This document shows, one piece after another, positions 24,611 to 34,420 of a DNA stretch of 64,000 nt. The position numbers and the translations under genes are program-made. The notes below the pieces were generated by a model, which was not told the DNA's origin, searched no databases, and saw nothing but the letters and a program-made list of their open reading frames with translations. The DNA comes from Deltaproteobacteria bacterium. Its GTDB lineage: Bacteria > Myxococcota_A > Polyangia > GCA-2747355 > JADLHG01. Within the stretch, counting starts at the first letter, position 1. Each line of letters begins with the position of its first letter. The stretch lies in contig JADLHG010000067.1 of assembly GCA_020848905.1 (NCBI GenBank), positions 1 to 64,000 of the forward strand, written 5' to 3'.

Positions 24611-25134
24611 CGGTTGAGGCCCTGGGCCTGCTCGGCCTTCAGGAAGGTGCTCCAGGCGTTCTGCAGGGTGCCCGGGATGCCGTAGTACTCGGACCTGCGG
24701 TCCTTGAAGATGAGCAACGGCCGCTCGTGCACGTAGAGCACGTTCTCGGCTTTGTGGTAGGCCGTGCTCAGTTTCTGGGCCTCGGCCGTGAGCTCGGCCC
24801 ACAGGCCGCTCTCGGCCTGCTTGACCCCCTTGTCGAGCTCTGCGATGCGCCGCGCCGCGCGGTCGAGCGTGCGACCGGCGCCGATGAGCGACCAGAGGCT
24901 CACCCGATGCAGCCCGCGCACGAAGGGGTTCCACACCACCTCCGCGCGCCCGAGCTGACCGCCGCGGTCCACCGCCGACTGGAGCGAGCGGTTCACCGCC
25001 TTGAGCTCCTGGACGGCGCTGCGGAGCTGCCGCGTCTGCGCCGACTCGGCCTGCGAGGCCGGGGTAGCCCGGGCCAGGCCGGGGACGAGAAGGAGTGCGG
25101 CCAGCGCGAGAGAGCGAGAGGGGAGAAGGCGCAT
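24598..25134 (-). CDS. Exported helical hypothetical protein
   Basis: A 178-residue protein that I do not recognise. It has a clear signal peptide (LALAALLLVPGLARA, cleavage near residue 23). The body is predicted mostly helical, with heptad-like stretches (TRQLRSAVQELKAVNRSLQS and ARRIAELDKGVKQAESGL), suggesting a coiled-coil periplasmic protein. It has no cysteines and no enzyme motif. It is divergent from the dynamin-like gene by about 200 bases and convergent with the M48 gene. Its 3' end is followed by two degenerate copies of its own last codons. Confidence 0.6.
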   Translation of the reverse strand: MRLLPSRSLALAALLLVPGLARATPASQAESAQTRQLRSAVQELKAVNRSLQSAVDRGGQLGRAEVVWNPFVRGLHRVSLWSLIGAGRTLDRAARRIAELDKGVKQAESGLWAELTAEAQKLSTAYHKAENVLYVHERPLLIFKDRRSEYYGIPGTLQNAWSTFLKAEQAQGLNRATK

Positions 25135-25341
25135 CGAGGGACTCCGGTGGTTTCCGTCGGAGGACCCTAGTGCACGCCTCGTGCCTTCGCGGACGCGGAT
25201 CCGGCCCGCGCCGGGATCGTGATTACGCGGGCTTGGCCGAGGCCTGGCGGCTGGCCCAGCGGCCGGTCCGGGGTCGAGAGGCCGCAGAGTGTCCGCAGCA
25301 GCAGTCCGCTGCGCTATGCTGCCCCGCGTAAAGGAGGCCCC

Positions 25342-27102
25342 ATGCTAGAGGCCTATCGGCAGCGGCAGGAGCAGATCGGCGCGACCCTCAGGCAGCTCGC
25401 CGAGGCGGCGGCCGAGCTCGGCATGCGCTCGCTCGAGCTCGAGCTCGTGGGGGTCCGCATCCCGAAGCTCGCCGAGGGGCGCTTCAACCTGGTCGTGCTC
25501 GGGGAGTTCAACCACGGCAAGAGCACCTTCGTGAACGCCCTCCTCGGCGAGGGCATCCTGCCGGTCGGGATCACCCCCACCACGGCCACGATCAATCACA
25601 TCGTCTGGGCCGAGGCGCCGCGCGTGCGCGCCGTGCTGCGGGACGGGACGGCCAAGGAGATCCCCCTCGCGGAGCTCGCCGACTACGTCACGCTCGAAGG
25701 GGAGCACGCCGCCGAGATTCGCTACGTGGAGCTCGGCTTTCCGGCGGACCTCCTGCGCGACAAGATCACGCTCGTCGACACGCCGGGGGTCAACGACATC
25801 AACGAGGCGCGGGCCGAGATCACCTACAGCTATATCCCGCGCGCCGACGCCGTGATCTTCCTCCTCGACGGTACGCAGGTGCTCAAGCAGAGCGAGAGGG
25901 CCTTCATCCAGCAGAGGCTCCTCCGCCGCACGCGCGACAAGCTGCTCTTCGTGATCGGCAAGGTGGACCTGCTCTCGCCCGAGGAGGCCGAGGAGACGCT
26001 CAACTTCGCGCGGCAGCACCTGGCCGCGCTCGTCGAGGACCCGGTGATCTTCACGGCCAGCGCGCGCCGCTACCTGCAAGGGGAGCGCGAGGCGAGCGGG
26101 ATGGAGCCGCTCCTCGCCTTCCTCCAGCGCCACCTGCACGAGGAGCGGGGCAAGATCCTCCTCGACAACGCGCTCGCCGACGCGGAGCGCACGCTCGCCT
26201 ACCTGCGCTCGAGCGTGGGGCTCAAGCGCGGCACGCTCGAGCTCTCCGTCGAGGAGCTCACCGAGCGCGTGTCGCAGGTGCGGCGTCAGCTCGAGGGCTC
26301 GCGCCAGACGCTCTCCGAGGCGCTCGAGCGGATCGGGCACGAGACCGAGGCGGTGAAGGCCACGATCCGTCACGACCTGCGCCTCTTCGCCGAGGCCTTC
26401 TCCGAGGCGCTGCCCGCGGCGATCGACGCCGTCGAGGCCACCGACGTGAAGCGCTACCTCCAGTTCTTCCTGCAGGACAAGTTCAAGGAGTGGGCCGAGC
26501 AGGAGGGGGACAAGGCGGCCGAGCTGCTCGAGAAGCTGGCCGAGGAGATCATCCAGGTCACGAACGAGAACGTGCACGCCGTGCTCGAGGCGGTGGCGGG
26601 GCGCTTCGGTCCGGGTGAGGTGCGCGTGGAGCTGGAGGTGGACACGCTCAAGTACGACGCGGGGGTCTTCGCCCTCGGGGCGCTGGGCACCACGATCTTT
26701 CTCTTCATGAACACCTTCGTCGGCGGGCTTTTGACCATCGCCGCACCGATCCTGGCCGTGGTGCTGCGCGAGAAGGTGGGGGCGCAGATCAAGGCCCAGG
26801 CGAAGCAGCACGGGCCCGAGGTGATTCGCCGCGGCGCCGAGACGATCCGGCCCCGCTTCGAGGAGATCGTGGACCAGTTCGCCGAGCGCCTCACCGCCTT
26901 CGTCGAGAACGCGGGGGACGCGCTCTACAAGAACATCTCGGAGGTGCTGGACCAGGCGCTGGCCGAGCGGCGCGTGCGCGAGGCCTCCGCCGAGGAGGCG
27001 CAGGGGGCGCTCGCGGCGCAGGATGCACGCCTCGTGGTGATTGGGGCGGAGCTCGAGCGGCTACGTGGCAGTGTGTGGAGCGACGAGGGCGGGGGCGCGT
27101 AG
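25342..27102 (+). CDS. Dynamin-like GTPase (bacterial DLP)
   Basis: A 586-residue large GTPase of the dynamin superfamily. It has G1 GEFNHGKST (54-62), the switch threonine in ITPTTATINHI, G3 DTPGVND, and G4 GKVD in place of NKxD. Long helical stalk segments follow. A hydrophobic hairpin (about 445-475, FALGALGTTIFLFMNTFVGG and the following LTIAAPILAVVL) is the likely membrane-inserting paddle, as in BDLP and LeoA-type proteins. It is expected at the inner membrane, remodelling or protecting it. AAGGAGG precedes the ATG at 25342 by four bases. A second, larger dynamin-like gene lies 2.1 kb downstream. Bacterial dynamin-like proteins often function in such pairs. Confidence 0.88.
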   Translation: MLEAYRQRQEQIGATLRQLAEAAAELGMRSLELELVGVRIPKLAEGRFNLVVLGEFNHGKSTFVNALLGEGILPVGITPTTATINHIVWAEAPRVRAVLRDGTAKEIPLAELADYVTLEGEHAAEIRYVELGFPADLLRDKITLVDTPGVNDINEARAEITYSYIPRADAVIFLLDGTQVLKQSERAFIQQRLLRRTRDKLLFVIGKVDLLSPEEAEETLNFARQHLAALVEDPVIFTASARRYLQGEREASGMEPLLAFLQRHLHEERGKILLDNALADAERTLAYLRSSVGLKRGTLELSVEELTERVSQVRRQLEGSRQTLSEALERIGHETEAVKATIRHDLRLFAEAFSEALPAAIDAVEATDVKRYLQFFLQDKFKEWAEQEGDKAAELLEKLAEEIIQVTNENVHAVLEAVAGRFGPGEVRVELEVDTLKYDAGVFALGALGTTIFLFMNTFVGGLLTIAAPILAVVLREKVGAQIKAQAKQHGPEVIRRGAETIRPRFEEIVDQFAERLTAFVENAGDALYKNISEVLDQALAERRVREASAEEAQGALAAQDARLVVIGAELERLRGSVWSDEGGGA

Positions 27103-27130
27103 CGGGGCGAGGCTTCCCTAGGGGGTGTCT

Positions 27131-28708
27131 CTAGTCCAGGTCGTACGTCGCGCCCTCGGTGTTGATCGTCACGTTACGACGACCCTGCTGGCCGGTGAGC
27201 GCGCCCTTCAGCGCCTGGAGCTGATCGGTGTCGCCGTGCACGAGGAAGAAGCGGCTGACCTGCTCGCCGAGCGAGCCGCTCCACCAGAGCAGGTCGCGCT
27301 GGTCGGCGTGGGCCGAGATGCCGCCGATGCGCTCGATCTTGGCCTGCACGGGGACCTGCTGACCGAAGATCTTGATCGAGCGGGGGCGCTGCTCGGCCGT
27401 GAGCTGGCCGCCCAGGCTCCAGGGGCTCTGGTAGCCGGCGAGCAGGATCGTGTTGTTCGGGTTGCCGAGGTTGTTCTTGAGGTGGTGCACGATGCGGCCG
27501 TTGTCGCACATGCCGGAGGCGGCGATGATGATCTTCGGCCCCTGGACGTTGGCGATGGCCTTGCTGTCGTCGGCCGTGCGCGAGAAGGTCAGCCCGTTGA
27601 ACTCGAAGGGGTTGCCGTTGCGCTCGGCGAAGGACCGCACGTTGGCGTTGCAGATGCCGATGTTGCGGCGGAAGGCCTCGGTGACCGAGATGGCGAGCGG
27701 CGAGTCCACGAAGACCTTGACCGGCTGGCCGTTGTGGGTCAGCCGTCCTTCAGCGGAGAGCTGCTTGAGCGCGTAGAGGAGCTCCTGCGTGCGCCCCTGC
27801 GCGAAGGCCGGAATGACCAGGTTGCCGCCGCGGGCGAAGGTCGCCTGGATCTCGGCCAGCAGCTGGGTCTTCACGTTCTCCGGGGCGGCGTGCACGCGAC
27901 CGCCGTAGGTGGCCTCCATCACGACGTAGTCGGCGCGGGCCGGGACCGTCGGGTCGTTCAGGATGCCCGAGTTGCGGCGACCCAGGTCGCCCCCGAAGAC
28001 CATGCGGCGCGCCCGACCGTTGATCGACATGTCCATGATGGCCGAGGCCGAGCCGAGGAGATGCCCTGCGTCCACAAGGTGCGTCGAGATCCCCTCGACC
28101 GGGCTGAAGGTCTGCCCGTAGGGATGGGTCACGAAGCGTCCAACCGTCGACTCGACGTCGGCCGTCGTGTACATCGGGACCTCGGGGCGCCAACCGCGCT
28201 GGCCCTCGCGCAGGCTGTACTTGACGTTGGTCTTCTTGGCGCGATCGGCGTTCATCTCCTGAATCTTCGCCGAGTCGAGCAGGATGGCCTTCGCCAGCTC
28301 CGCCGTGGCGGGCGTCATGTGAATCTGCCCGCGATAGCCGTTCTTCACCAGCAGGGGGAGCATTCCACAGTGATCGATGTGGGCGTGCGTGAGCACCACG
28401 GCGTCAACCGTGTGGGCGTCGGGGCGTAGGATGCCGTTCTTCTCGGCGGCGCCTTTGCCCTGGAACATGCCGCAGTCCACCATCACGCGCTTGTCGCGGA
28501 GCTGCAGGATGTGCTGGGAGCCCGTGACCTGACCGGTGAGCGCGCCTCGAACTTCGTACGCGGCGCCGCCGTACGAGGTGAGCCGGGCGATGTCCCGCTC
28601 GACGGGGGTGCCCCGCACGGGCTGACGCGCGGAGACCGCCGCGCTCGACAGGAGGAGCGGCAGAAGGAGCAGCCGAAGAAGACCTGCTCGCGTGGTGTGA
28701 CGGCTCAT
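27131..28708 (-). CDS. Exported beta-CASP metallo-beta-lactamase-fold nuclease
   Basis: A 525-residue protein with all motifs of CPSF73/RNase J-type beta-CASP nucleases. Motif 2 is HAHIDH (108-113). Motif 3 is VDAGHLLGSAS and motif 4 is FGGDLGR. Motif A is EATYGG, motif B is ASGMCDNGRIVHHLKNN and motif C is GISAHADQRDLL. In the family these bind two zincs and cut RNA. The odd point is the N-terminus, LLRLLLLPLLLSSAAVSA, a textbook signal peptide. The start at 28708 has AAGGAGA at ideal spacing, so the peptide is really made. An exported enzyme of this family would act in the periplasm or outside. A longer upstream frame to 29008 is not protein-like. Confidence 0.85.
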   Translation of the reverse strand: MSRHTTRAGLLRLLLLPLLLSSAAVSARQPVRGTPVERDIARLTSYGGAAYEVRGALTGQVTGSQHILQLRDKRVMVDCGMFQGKGAAEKNGILRPDAHTVDAVVLTHAHIDHCGMLPLLVKNGYRGQIHMTPATAELAKAILLDSAKIQEMNADRAKKTNVKYSLREGQRGWRPEVPMYTTADVESTVGRFVTHPYGQTFSPVEGISTHLVDAGHLLGSASAIMDMSINGRARRMVFGGDLGRRNSGILNDPTVPARADYVVMEATYGGRVHAAPENVKTQLLAEIQATFARGGNLVIPAFAQGRTQELLYALKQLSAEGRLTHNGQPVKVFVDSPLAISVTEAFRRNIGICNANVRSFAERNGNPFEFNGLTFSRTADDSKAIANVQGPKIIIAASGMCDNGRIVHHLKNNLGNPNNTILLAGYQSPWSLGGQLTAEQRPRSIKIFGQQVPVQAKIERIGGISAHADQRDLLWWSGSLGEQVSRFFLVHGDTDQLQALKGALTGQQGRRNVTINTEGATYDLD

Positions 28709-29229
28709 GGGCTCTCCTTTGCGACCGAGGGACTGCGTCGACCCTCGTGGGTGTTCCGTCGTTTGCGGACGTGGGTCCTGGCCGCCTTGAGTGCAGGGGA
28801 CGTGCCGCAACGCTCGGCCTCCCCTCGCGAGCTCGGCCGGGAAGGCTCCGTGGACTGCGCGAGGCGGGGGCCGGCGAGAGATCTCTGCGCAGAGCTGGGT
28901 AGAGCTGGGGACACGAGTCCATGCCACGCTTGTATCACCAAGAAATTTCAGGATGCGGTCGGCGGTTCGCGCGGCGTGCCCGCATGTCGCGCCGATCCGG
29001 GCCGCCATGAGCGGGGTCTATTGACCCGTGGCGGGCCGGGCGGCCGGAGGCTCCGTGAGGTGCGGCCGTGCGGGGGGGCGGCGCAGGGTTGCCGCCCGCT
29101 GGGCCGGATGCTGGCGTGGCCATCCGCTGATCTTCGAATGACCACGTTCGCTCGAGGGATCGGCCGGAGGATCTTTGCCCGGCTACGCGGGAGATGTCGC
29201 CCTGCGCGCCGAGGCGGTATGGTCGAGAG
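28709..29229. other. Gene-free divergent intergenic region
   Basis: About 520 bases separate the exported nuclease (minus) and the TPR-dynamin gene (plus). The only clear signals are AAGGAG just before the nuclease start and an AT-richer patch at about 28940-28955 (AAGAAATTTC) that could belong to a promoter. I see no terminator, tRNA or believable short gene. Frames running through it are Arg/Pro-rich shadows. Confidence 0.5.
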
Positions 29230-32094
29230 ATGGGATTCTGGGACCGGGTGGGCCAGCGCCTCGAAGGGTGGGTGGAGGAGCTGGCGGCCCCGGACGCGGT
29301 CAAGGACGCGCTCGAGGCGGGGCAGGCGGCGCTCGGGGCGGGGGAACTCGCGCGCGCCGAGGAGCTCCTGCGGCAGGTGGTGGCGCAGGCCCCCGAGCAC
29401 CCGCGGGGGGCGTTCCTGCTCGGGCTGGCGCTGCTCCGGCAGGGGCGCTTCGCCGAGGCGCGGGTGGCGCTGGAGGCGGCCCGGGCGCTCCGCCCCGACG
29501 AGGGGGAGGTGCTCGCGGCCCTCGCGCTGGCGCAGCGCGGCCTCGGAGAGGACGAGGCGGCCCTGAAGACGGCGCGGCAGGCGCTGTCGGGGCGTCTCGA
29601 GGAGGGGCTGCTCGCCGACCTCTACGCGCTCCGGGGCGAGGTGTTTCTCGCGCGCGGCGAGCTCGACCGCGCGGTGCGCGAGCTGCGCAAGGCCGTGGCG
29701 GCGAGCGACGGCAAGGACGCGCGGCTCCTCGGGCTGCTCGGGCGCGCGCTCCAGCGGGACGGGGACCTCTCGCTCGCGCGGCACTGCCTCGAGCGCGCGG
29801 CGCTGGCGCCCGTCCCCGACCCCCCGTCGCTGCTCGCGCTGGTGGAGGTTCTCCTCGCGCTCGGCCGTCCCGACGAGGCGCGGCTCGCGGCGCTGCGGCT
29901 GACCGAGGCGGCGCCCCGACTCGGTGAGGGGCGGCTGGCCCTCGCGCGGTGTCTGCTCGCGAGCGGTCGCGGCGGCGAGGCGCGAGACGCGGTGCTGGCC
30001 CTTCTCGCCGAGTCGCCCCGGCTGCCGGCCGCGCACCTCGTGCTGGCCGAGGTCCACCTCGCGGTGGACGACGCGGCGCAGGCCCTCGCCCACCTCCGGA
30101 TCGCGCGCGACCAGGGCGAGGCCTCCCCATCGCTTCTCGCACGCATCCTCGCGCTGGCAGTGGAGGAAGCGCGTAGCTCTCTCCTCGCCGCCGAGGCGGA
30201 AGCGCACCTGCGCGCGGAACCGAACGAAGCCCTGGCGCTCGCTGCCGCCGCGTGGGGCGCGAGCGACCCCGCGCGCGCCTTCGAGCTCGTCGCCCGGTCG
30301 CTGGCCGCGGGGGAGACCTTCGCGGGGCGACTGGTCCTCGGTCGCCTGGAGCTCGAGGCCGGCAGGCCCGAGGCGGCGATCGTCGCGCTTCGTTCGGCGC
30401 TGCGGCTGCGTCCCGCGAGTCGCGTGGCGCGGCGCTGCTTCGAAGAGGCCTGCCGCGCGCTCGTCGGAGGCGAGGTCGCGGCGGCGGAGGAGAGCCTGCA
30501 TCCGGTCCTGCGGCGAGTCGAGCGGCTGCTCGCGGCCCGGCCCGCACTGAGCGCGCTCGCCGCGCAGACGGCGCGTCTCTCGCAGGAAGTGGACCTGCCG
30601 CTCCTCCTCGCGGTGATGGGAGAGTTCAACAGCGGCAAGTCCACCTTCGTGAACGCGCTCATCGGGCGCGAGGTGGCGCCGATGGGGGTCACGCCGACGA
30701 CGGCCACGATCAACGTGCTCAAGTACGGTCGCGAGCCGGGGGCGCGCGTGGTGTGGCGCGACGACCGCGAGGAGCTGCTCTCGTTCGAGGAGCTGGGCCC
30801 GTTTCTGCGCCAGCTCGAGCCGGCCCGCGCGCGCGGGGTGCGCGTGGTGGAGATCCTCGTGCCGGCCGAGGAGCTGCAGCGCGTGAACGTGGTCGACACG
30901 CCGGGGCTCAACTCGCTTCTCGAGGAGCACGAACAGACGGCGCGGGAGTACCTCGCGCAGGCCGACGCCGTGGTCTGGCTCTTCTCGGCCGGCCAGGCGG
31001 GGAAGCAGACCGAGGAGGAGGCGCTCGCGCTCATCGGGCGGCAGCGCCTCAAGACCGTCGGCGTGCTGAACAAGGTGGACCGCCTCACCGTCGAGGAGCG
31101 CGAGGCGGTGCTGGCCCACCTGCGGCAGGGCTTCGGGGAGCTCGTCGACGACGTCCTGCCCGTCTCGGCGCGGCAGGCGCTCGGTGCGCTCGCGCACGGG
31201 GCGGGGGAGCCGGCTCTCGAGGAGAGCGGCTTTCCCGCGCTGCGCGCGCACCTCGAGACGCGGATCTTCGCCCGGAGCCGCGCGCTCAAGCGGGCGGTGG
31301 TGGCGCGCCGCCTGGGCGAGACGCTCGGGCAGGCGCTCGAGCAGCTCGAGGGCGAGCGGGTCGCGGTCGCCGCGGGGCGCGAGCTCGCCGCGGAGCTGGA
31401 CGAACGCTGCCGTACGGAGCGGCCGGCCGCGCGCCTCGACGCGGAGCTGGCCCGGTTGCGGGTGGAGCTCGGCGAGCTGCATCGCCGCAACGCGGGCGAG
31501 GTGGTGGACTTCGTACGGCCCCGCAGGTCGCGCTTCGGCGAGCACGCGGTGAGTCGCGCCGACCGGGACTTTCTCCTCGAGCTCTGGAGCCACGGCCTCG
31601 CGCAGCTCGGTCAGAGGTCCCAGGCGCGCGTGGCGGCGGAGGTCGAGAGCCTGGCCGAGACGCTCCACGCGGCGCTGCGGCGGGAGGCCTCCCCGGCCGC
31701 GTCGACGGTGCTGGCGCGCACCGCCGAGCTCGTGCTCGCCCGGGCCGCCGAGCGACGCGCGCTCCTCGAGCAGCAGGTCTACGCGCGCTTCGCCGCCTAC
31801 GCGCGCGGCTACCTCGCCGGCGGGCGGGTGGAGCGCTTCTTCGCCGTGGAGCTGCCCGAGCTCGAGCTCGAGACGGCGCGCGTCGCGGCCGTCCTGGCCG
31901 AGAGGCCCCTCGACCTGGAGGGGGAGCTCTTCGCGCCGCTGCGAGAATGGGACGCCGCGACCACCCAGGTCCTGCGCGAGGTGGTGCGCGACGCGGGACG
32001 GGAGCTCTCCCTCCTCGAACAGGAGCTCGAGCTGCGGCTCCTCGGGCCCCTCTCCGCGCTGCGGGCGGCCTTGCCCCGGGAGGCGCCGGCCTGA
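29230..32094 (+). CDS. TPR-fused dynamin-like GTPase
   Basis: A 954-residue protein. Residues 1 to about 440 are TPR-like helical repeats (AEELLRQVVAQAPEHPRGAF, LARGELDRAVRELRKAVAAS and further copies). A dynamin-type GTPase domain follows, with G1 GEFNSGKST (about 464-472), GVTPTTATIN, G3 DTPGLNS and a canonical G4 NKVD. A long helical stalk runs to the end. No strongly hydrophobic paddle is obvious, unlike the shorter DLP 2.1 kb upstream, so this one may be the soluble partner recruited through TPR contacts. The GTPase core is clearly related to the first gene (shared GEFN-GKSTFVNAL and TPTTATIN) but diverged. Confidence 0.87.
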   Translation: MGFWDRVGQRLEGWVEELAAPDAVKDALEAGQAALGAGELARAEELLRQVVAQAPEHPRGAFLLGLALLRQGRFAEARVALEAARALRPDEGEVLAALALAQRGLGEDEAALKTARQALSGRLEEGLLADLYALRGEVFLARGELDRAVRELRKAVAASDGKDARLLGLLGRALQRDGDLSLARHCLERAALAPVPDPPSLLALVEVLLALGRPDEARLAALRLTEAAPRLGEGRLALARCLLASGRGGEARDAVLALLAESPRLPAAHLVLAEVHLAVDDAAQALAHLRIARDQGEASPSLLARILALAVEEARSSLLAAEAEAHLRAEPNEALALAAAAWGASDPARAFELVARSLAAGETFAGRLVLGRLELEAGRPEAAIVALRSALRLRPASRVARRCFEEACRALVGGEVAAAEESLHPVLRRVERLLAARPALSALAAQTARLSQEVDLPLLLAVMGEFNSGKSTFVNALIGREVAPMGVTPTTATINVLKYGREPGARVVWRDDREELLSFEELGPFLRQLEPARARGVRVVEILVPAEELQRVNVVDTPGLNSLLEEHEQTAREYLAQADAVVWLFSAGQAGKQTEEEALALIGRQRLKTVGVLNKVDRLTVEEREAVLAHLRQGFGELVDDVLPVSARQALGALAHGAGEPALEESGFPALRAHLETRIFARSRALKRAVVARRLGETLGQALEQLEGERVAVAAGRELAAELDERCRTERPAARLDAELARLRVELGELHRRNAGEVVDFVRPRRSRFGEHAVSRADRDFLLELWSHGLAQLGQRSQARVAAEVESLAETLHAALRREASPAASTVLARTAELVLARAAERRALLEQQVYARFAAYARGYLAGGRVERFFAVELPELELETARVAAVLAERPLDLEGELFAPLREWDAATTQVLREVVRDAGRELSLLEQELELRLLGPLSALRAALPREAPA

Positions 32095-32221
32095 CCGCCG
32101 CGAGCCCTCTTCGCCGCGGCGGATCCGGCTGCCTTCCAGTCGGTTCCCGGGTACAATGGCCGGCGGCGCGACGAAGCCCTCGCGCCGAGAGGGTGACGCC
32201 GCTCCGGGGAGGCCGATTCGC

Positions 32222-34420
32222 ATGCTCCGCCCATCTGACCGAAAGCCGAAAGGCCCGCCTTCGGGAGCGCTGCGGGGCGCCGGCGGCGGAGGTGCGCCCT
32301 TCGAGCCCGTCACCTTCGGCCGCTACCGGCTCGTCGAGCGCATCGCCCTCGGGGGGATGGCGGAGATCTTCAAGGCCAAGGTCTTCGGCGCGCACGGCTT
32401 CGAGCGCACCCTCGTCGTGAAGCGCATCCTGCCGCAGCTCGCGCAGGACGCCGAGTTCGTGCGCATGTTCATCGACGAGGCCAAGGTGATGGGCCAGCTC
32501 AACCACCCGAAGATCGTGCAGGTGCTCGACTTCGGCGAGGTGAACGGCCAGTACTACATCGCCATGGAGCACGTCGACGGCATCGACGGCCTCGCGCTCC
32601 TGCGTCTCTGCGCCGACCGGCGCTGCCGCCCGACCACCGCGGTGGCCGTGCACGTCATCTCCGAGGTGCTCGACGCGCTCGACTACTCGCACGCGCTGAA
32701 GGACGAGCAGGGCGTGCCGCTCGGCATCGTGCATCGCGACATCACGCCCTCGAACATCTTCATCTCCACGCGCGGAGACGTGAAGCTCGGCGACTTCGGC
32801 ATCGCGCGCGCCGCCCTGCGCGAGGAGAACACGCAGGTCGGGGTGCTCAAGGGCAAGTACGGCTACATGTCCCCCGAGCAGGTGAGCGGCGACATCGTGG
32901 ACCACCGCGCCGACGTCTTCTCGGCGGGGGTAGTACTCGCGGAGCTCCTCATCATCCGGCGCCTCTTCACCGCGCGCAACGAGCTCGACATTCTCTTGCA
33001 GGTGCGGGACGCGCAGCTCGACCGCCTGAGCCGGTACGGCGAGCGCATTCCGAAGGACCTGCGCGCGATCCTCGAGGCGGCCCTCTCGCGCGATCCGGCG
33101 CTGCGCTACCAGAACGCGGCCGACTTCCGCGACGCGCTCTTGCGCTACCTCTACGACAACCGCCGCATGGTCAGTAACGGCCACGTCCGGCGCTTCCTCG
33201 ACCGCCTCGGCGACGACCAGGCCATGGTGACGGGAGCCGACGACGACGGCGGCGCGGTGGAGATCCCCGCGCTCGGCGAGGGGCGCGTGCGCAGCGACTT
33301 CGCCAGCAGCAGCATGGACCTGACGAAGACCTCGATGGAGGAGGAGCTCTTCAAGAAGGCCGCCGCCGAGACGCGGCAGGTCGATGTGCCGCCGGAGCTC
33401 GAGGGGACCACCGGAGTGGAGCGCCCCCGTGAGGTGGGGAAGAAGCGGCGCATCGTGCTCGCCCCGCCGCCGAGCGCGCAGCCTCTGCCCGGGGAGCTGC
33501 CGGTGATGCAGGAGTCCGGGAGGTCGCAGACCGACGACCGCCTCGCCGCAGTGGCCGACCCGCGGCGCTCTCTCGACTCGCTCCCCGACTTCGACGACCT
33601 GCAGGACCTCGTCGAGGCCCCCGCGCTCCCCGAGATCCACGAGCTGCCCCCGGCGCCGGCTGCGGAGCAGGTCGCGGCGCGCCTGGCCGCCACGGGGCTG
33701 CCGCAGACCAGCTCCGATCAGCACGGGGACCTCGAGCGGCAGAGCCTCTTCAAGGTCATCTTCCGCCTCGCCGTGAAGGAGGAGACGGGGCTGCTCCTGC
33801 TCAAGCAAGGGGAGGCGCAGAAGAAGATCTTCGTGGTCGACGGACACCCGCGCTCCATCAGCTCGAACCAGGCGGAGGAGCTCTTCGGTCAGTACATGGT
33901 GCGCAAAGGGGTGATCTCCGACGGCGAGCTCTCCATGGCGCTGGCCATGTTGCCGCACTTCCAAGGGCGCCTCGGGGACACGCTCGTCTCGCTCAAGCTG
34001 GTGACGCCGGTCGAGATGCTCCGCCACCTGACCTTCCAGGTACGGCAGAAGCTGCTCGATACCTTCACCTGGACCACCGGCACCTTCGAGTACTACGCGG
34101 GGCGGCGCAACACCGAGGAGTTCGCTCCGCTCGGGCTCGACGCGTTCGAGCTCCTCGGTGCGGCGATCCATTCGATCGCCCTGGAGGTGCTCGTCGAGCG
34201 GCTCCAGCCGCTCATGGGGGTGCCGCTCCGCCCCGCGAGCCTCACGCCGGTCCCCCCCGAGGTCTTTCGCCTCGGACCCTTGCCGGCGCAGCTCCGCCAG
34301 CGCTTCGATGGGCGGCTCACCGTCGGAGAGGTGCTCGGCCGCTTCACCGAGGTCGTGCAGAAGCAGACCGCCACCCGCCTGGTCTACCTCCTCACCGAGA
34401 CGGGGTTGCTCGTCCCCTGA
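32222..34420 (+). CDS. Ser/Thr protein kinase with C-terminal DUF4388 (PATAN) domain
   Basis: A 732-residue cytoplasmic kinase. The Hanks-type domain has glycine loop IALGGMAEIFKAK (41-53), Lys 68 in VVKRIL, HRDITPSN (171 onward), DFG at 191-193 and GYMSPEQ. All catalytic residues are intact. A disordered acidic/Pro linker follows. From about residue 500 a DUF4388 module runs (GLLLLKQGEAQKKIFVVDG, GQYMVRKGVISDGELSMAL, LLDTFTWTTGTFEYYAG), a domain that in myxobacteria and cyanobacteria accompanies signalling proteins. I prefer the ATG at 32222, nine bases after GGGGAGG (32206-32212). An in-frame ATG at 32156 would add 22 low-complexity residues and lacks a ribosome site. Confidence 0.88.
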   Translation: MLRPSDRKPKGPPSGALRGAGGGGAPFEPVTFGRYRLVERIALGGMAEIFKAKVFGAHGFERTLVVKRILPQLAQDAEFVRMFIDEAKVMGQLNHPKIVQVLDFGEVNGQYYIAMEHVDGIDGLALLRLCADRRCRPTTAVAVHVISEVLDALDYSHALKDEQGVPLGIVHRDITPSNIFISTRGDVKLGDFGIARAALREENTQVGVLKGKYGYMSPEQVSGDIVDHRADVFSAGVVLAELLIIRRLFTARNELDILLQVRDAQLDRLSRYGERIPKDLRAILEAALSRDPALRYQNAADFRDALLRYLYDNRRMVSNGHVRRFLDRLGDDQAMVTGADDDGGAVEIPALGEGRVRSDFASSSMDLTKTSMEEELFKKAAAETRQVDVPPELEGTTGVERPREVGKKRRIVLAPPPSAQPLPGELPVMQESGRSQTDDRLAAVADPRRSLDSLPDFDDLQDLVEAPALPEIHELPPAPAAEQVAARLAATGLPQTSSDQHGDLERQSLFKVIFRLAVKEETGLLLLKQGEAQKKIFVVDGHPRSISSNQAEELFGQYMVRKGVISDGELSMALAMLPHFQGRLGDTLVSLKLVTPVEMLRHLTFQVRQKLLDTFTWTTGTFEYYAGRRNTEEFAPLGLDAFELLGAAIHSIALEVLVERLQPLMGVPLRPASLTPVPPEVFRLGPLPAQLRQRFDGRLTVGEVLGRFTEVVQKQTATRLVYLLTETGLLVP

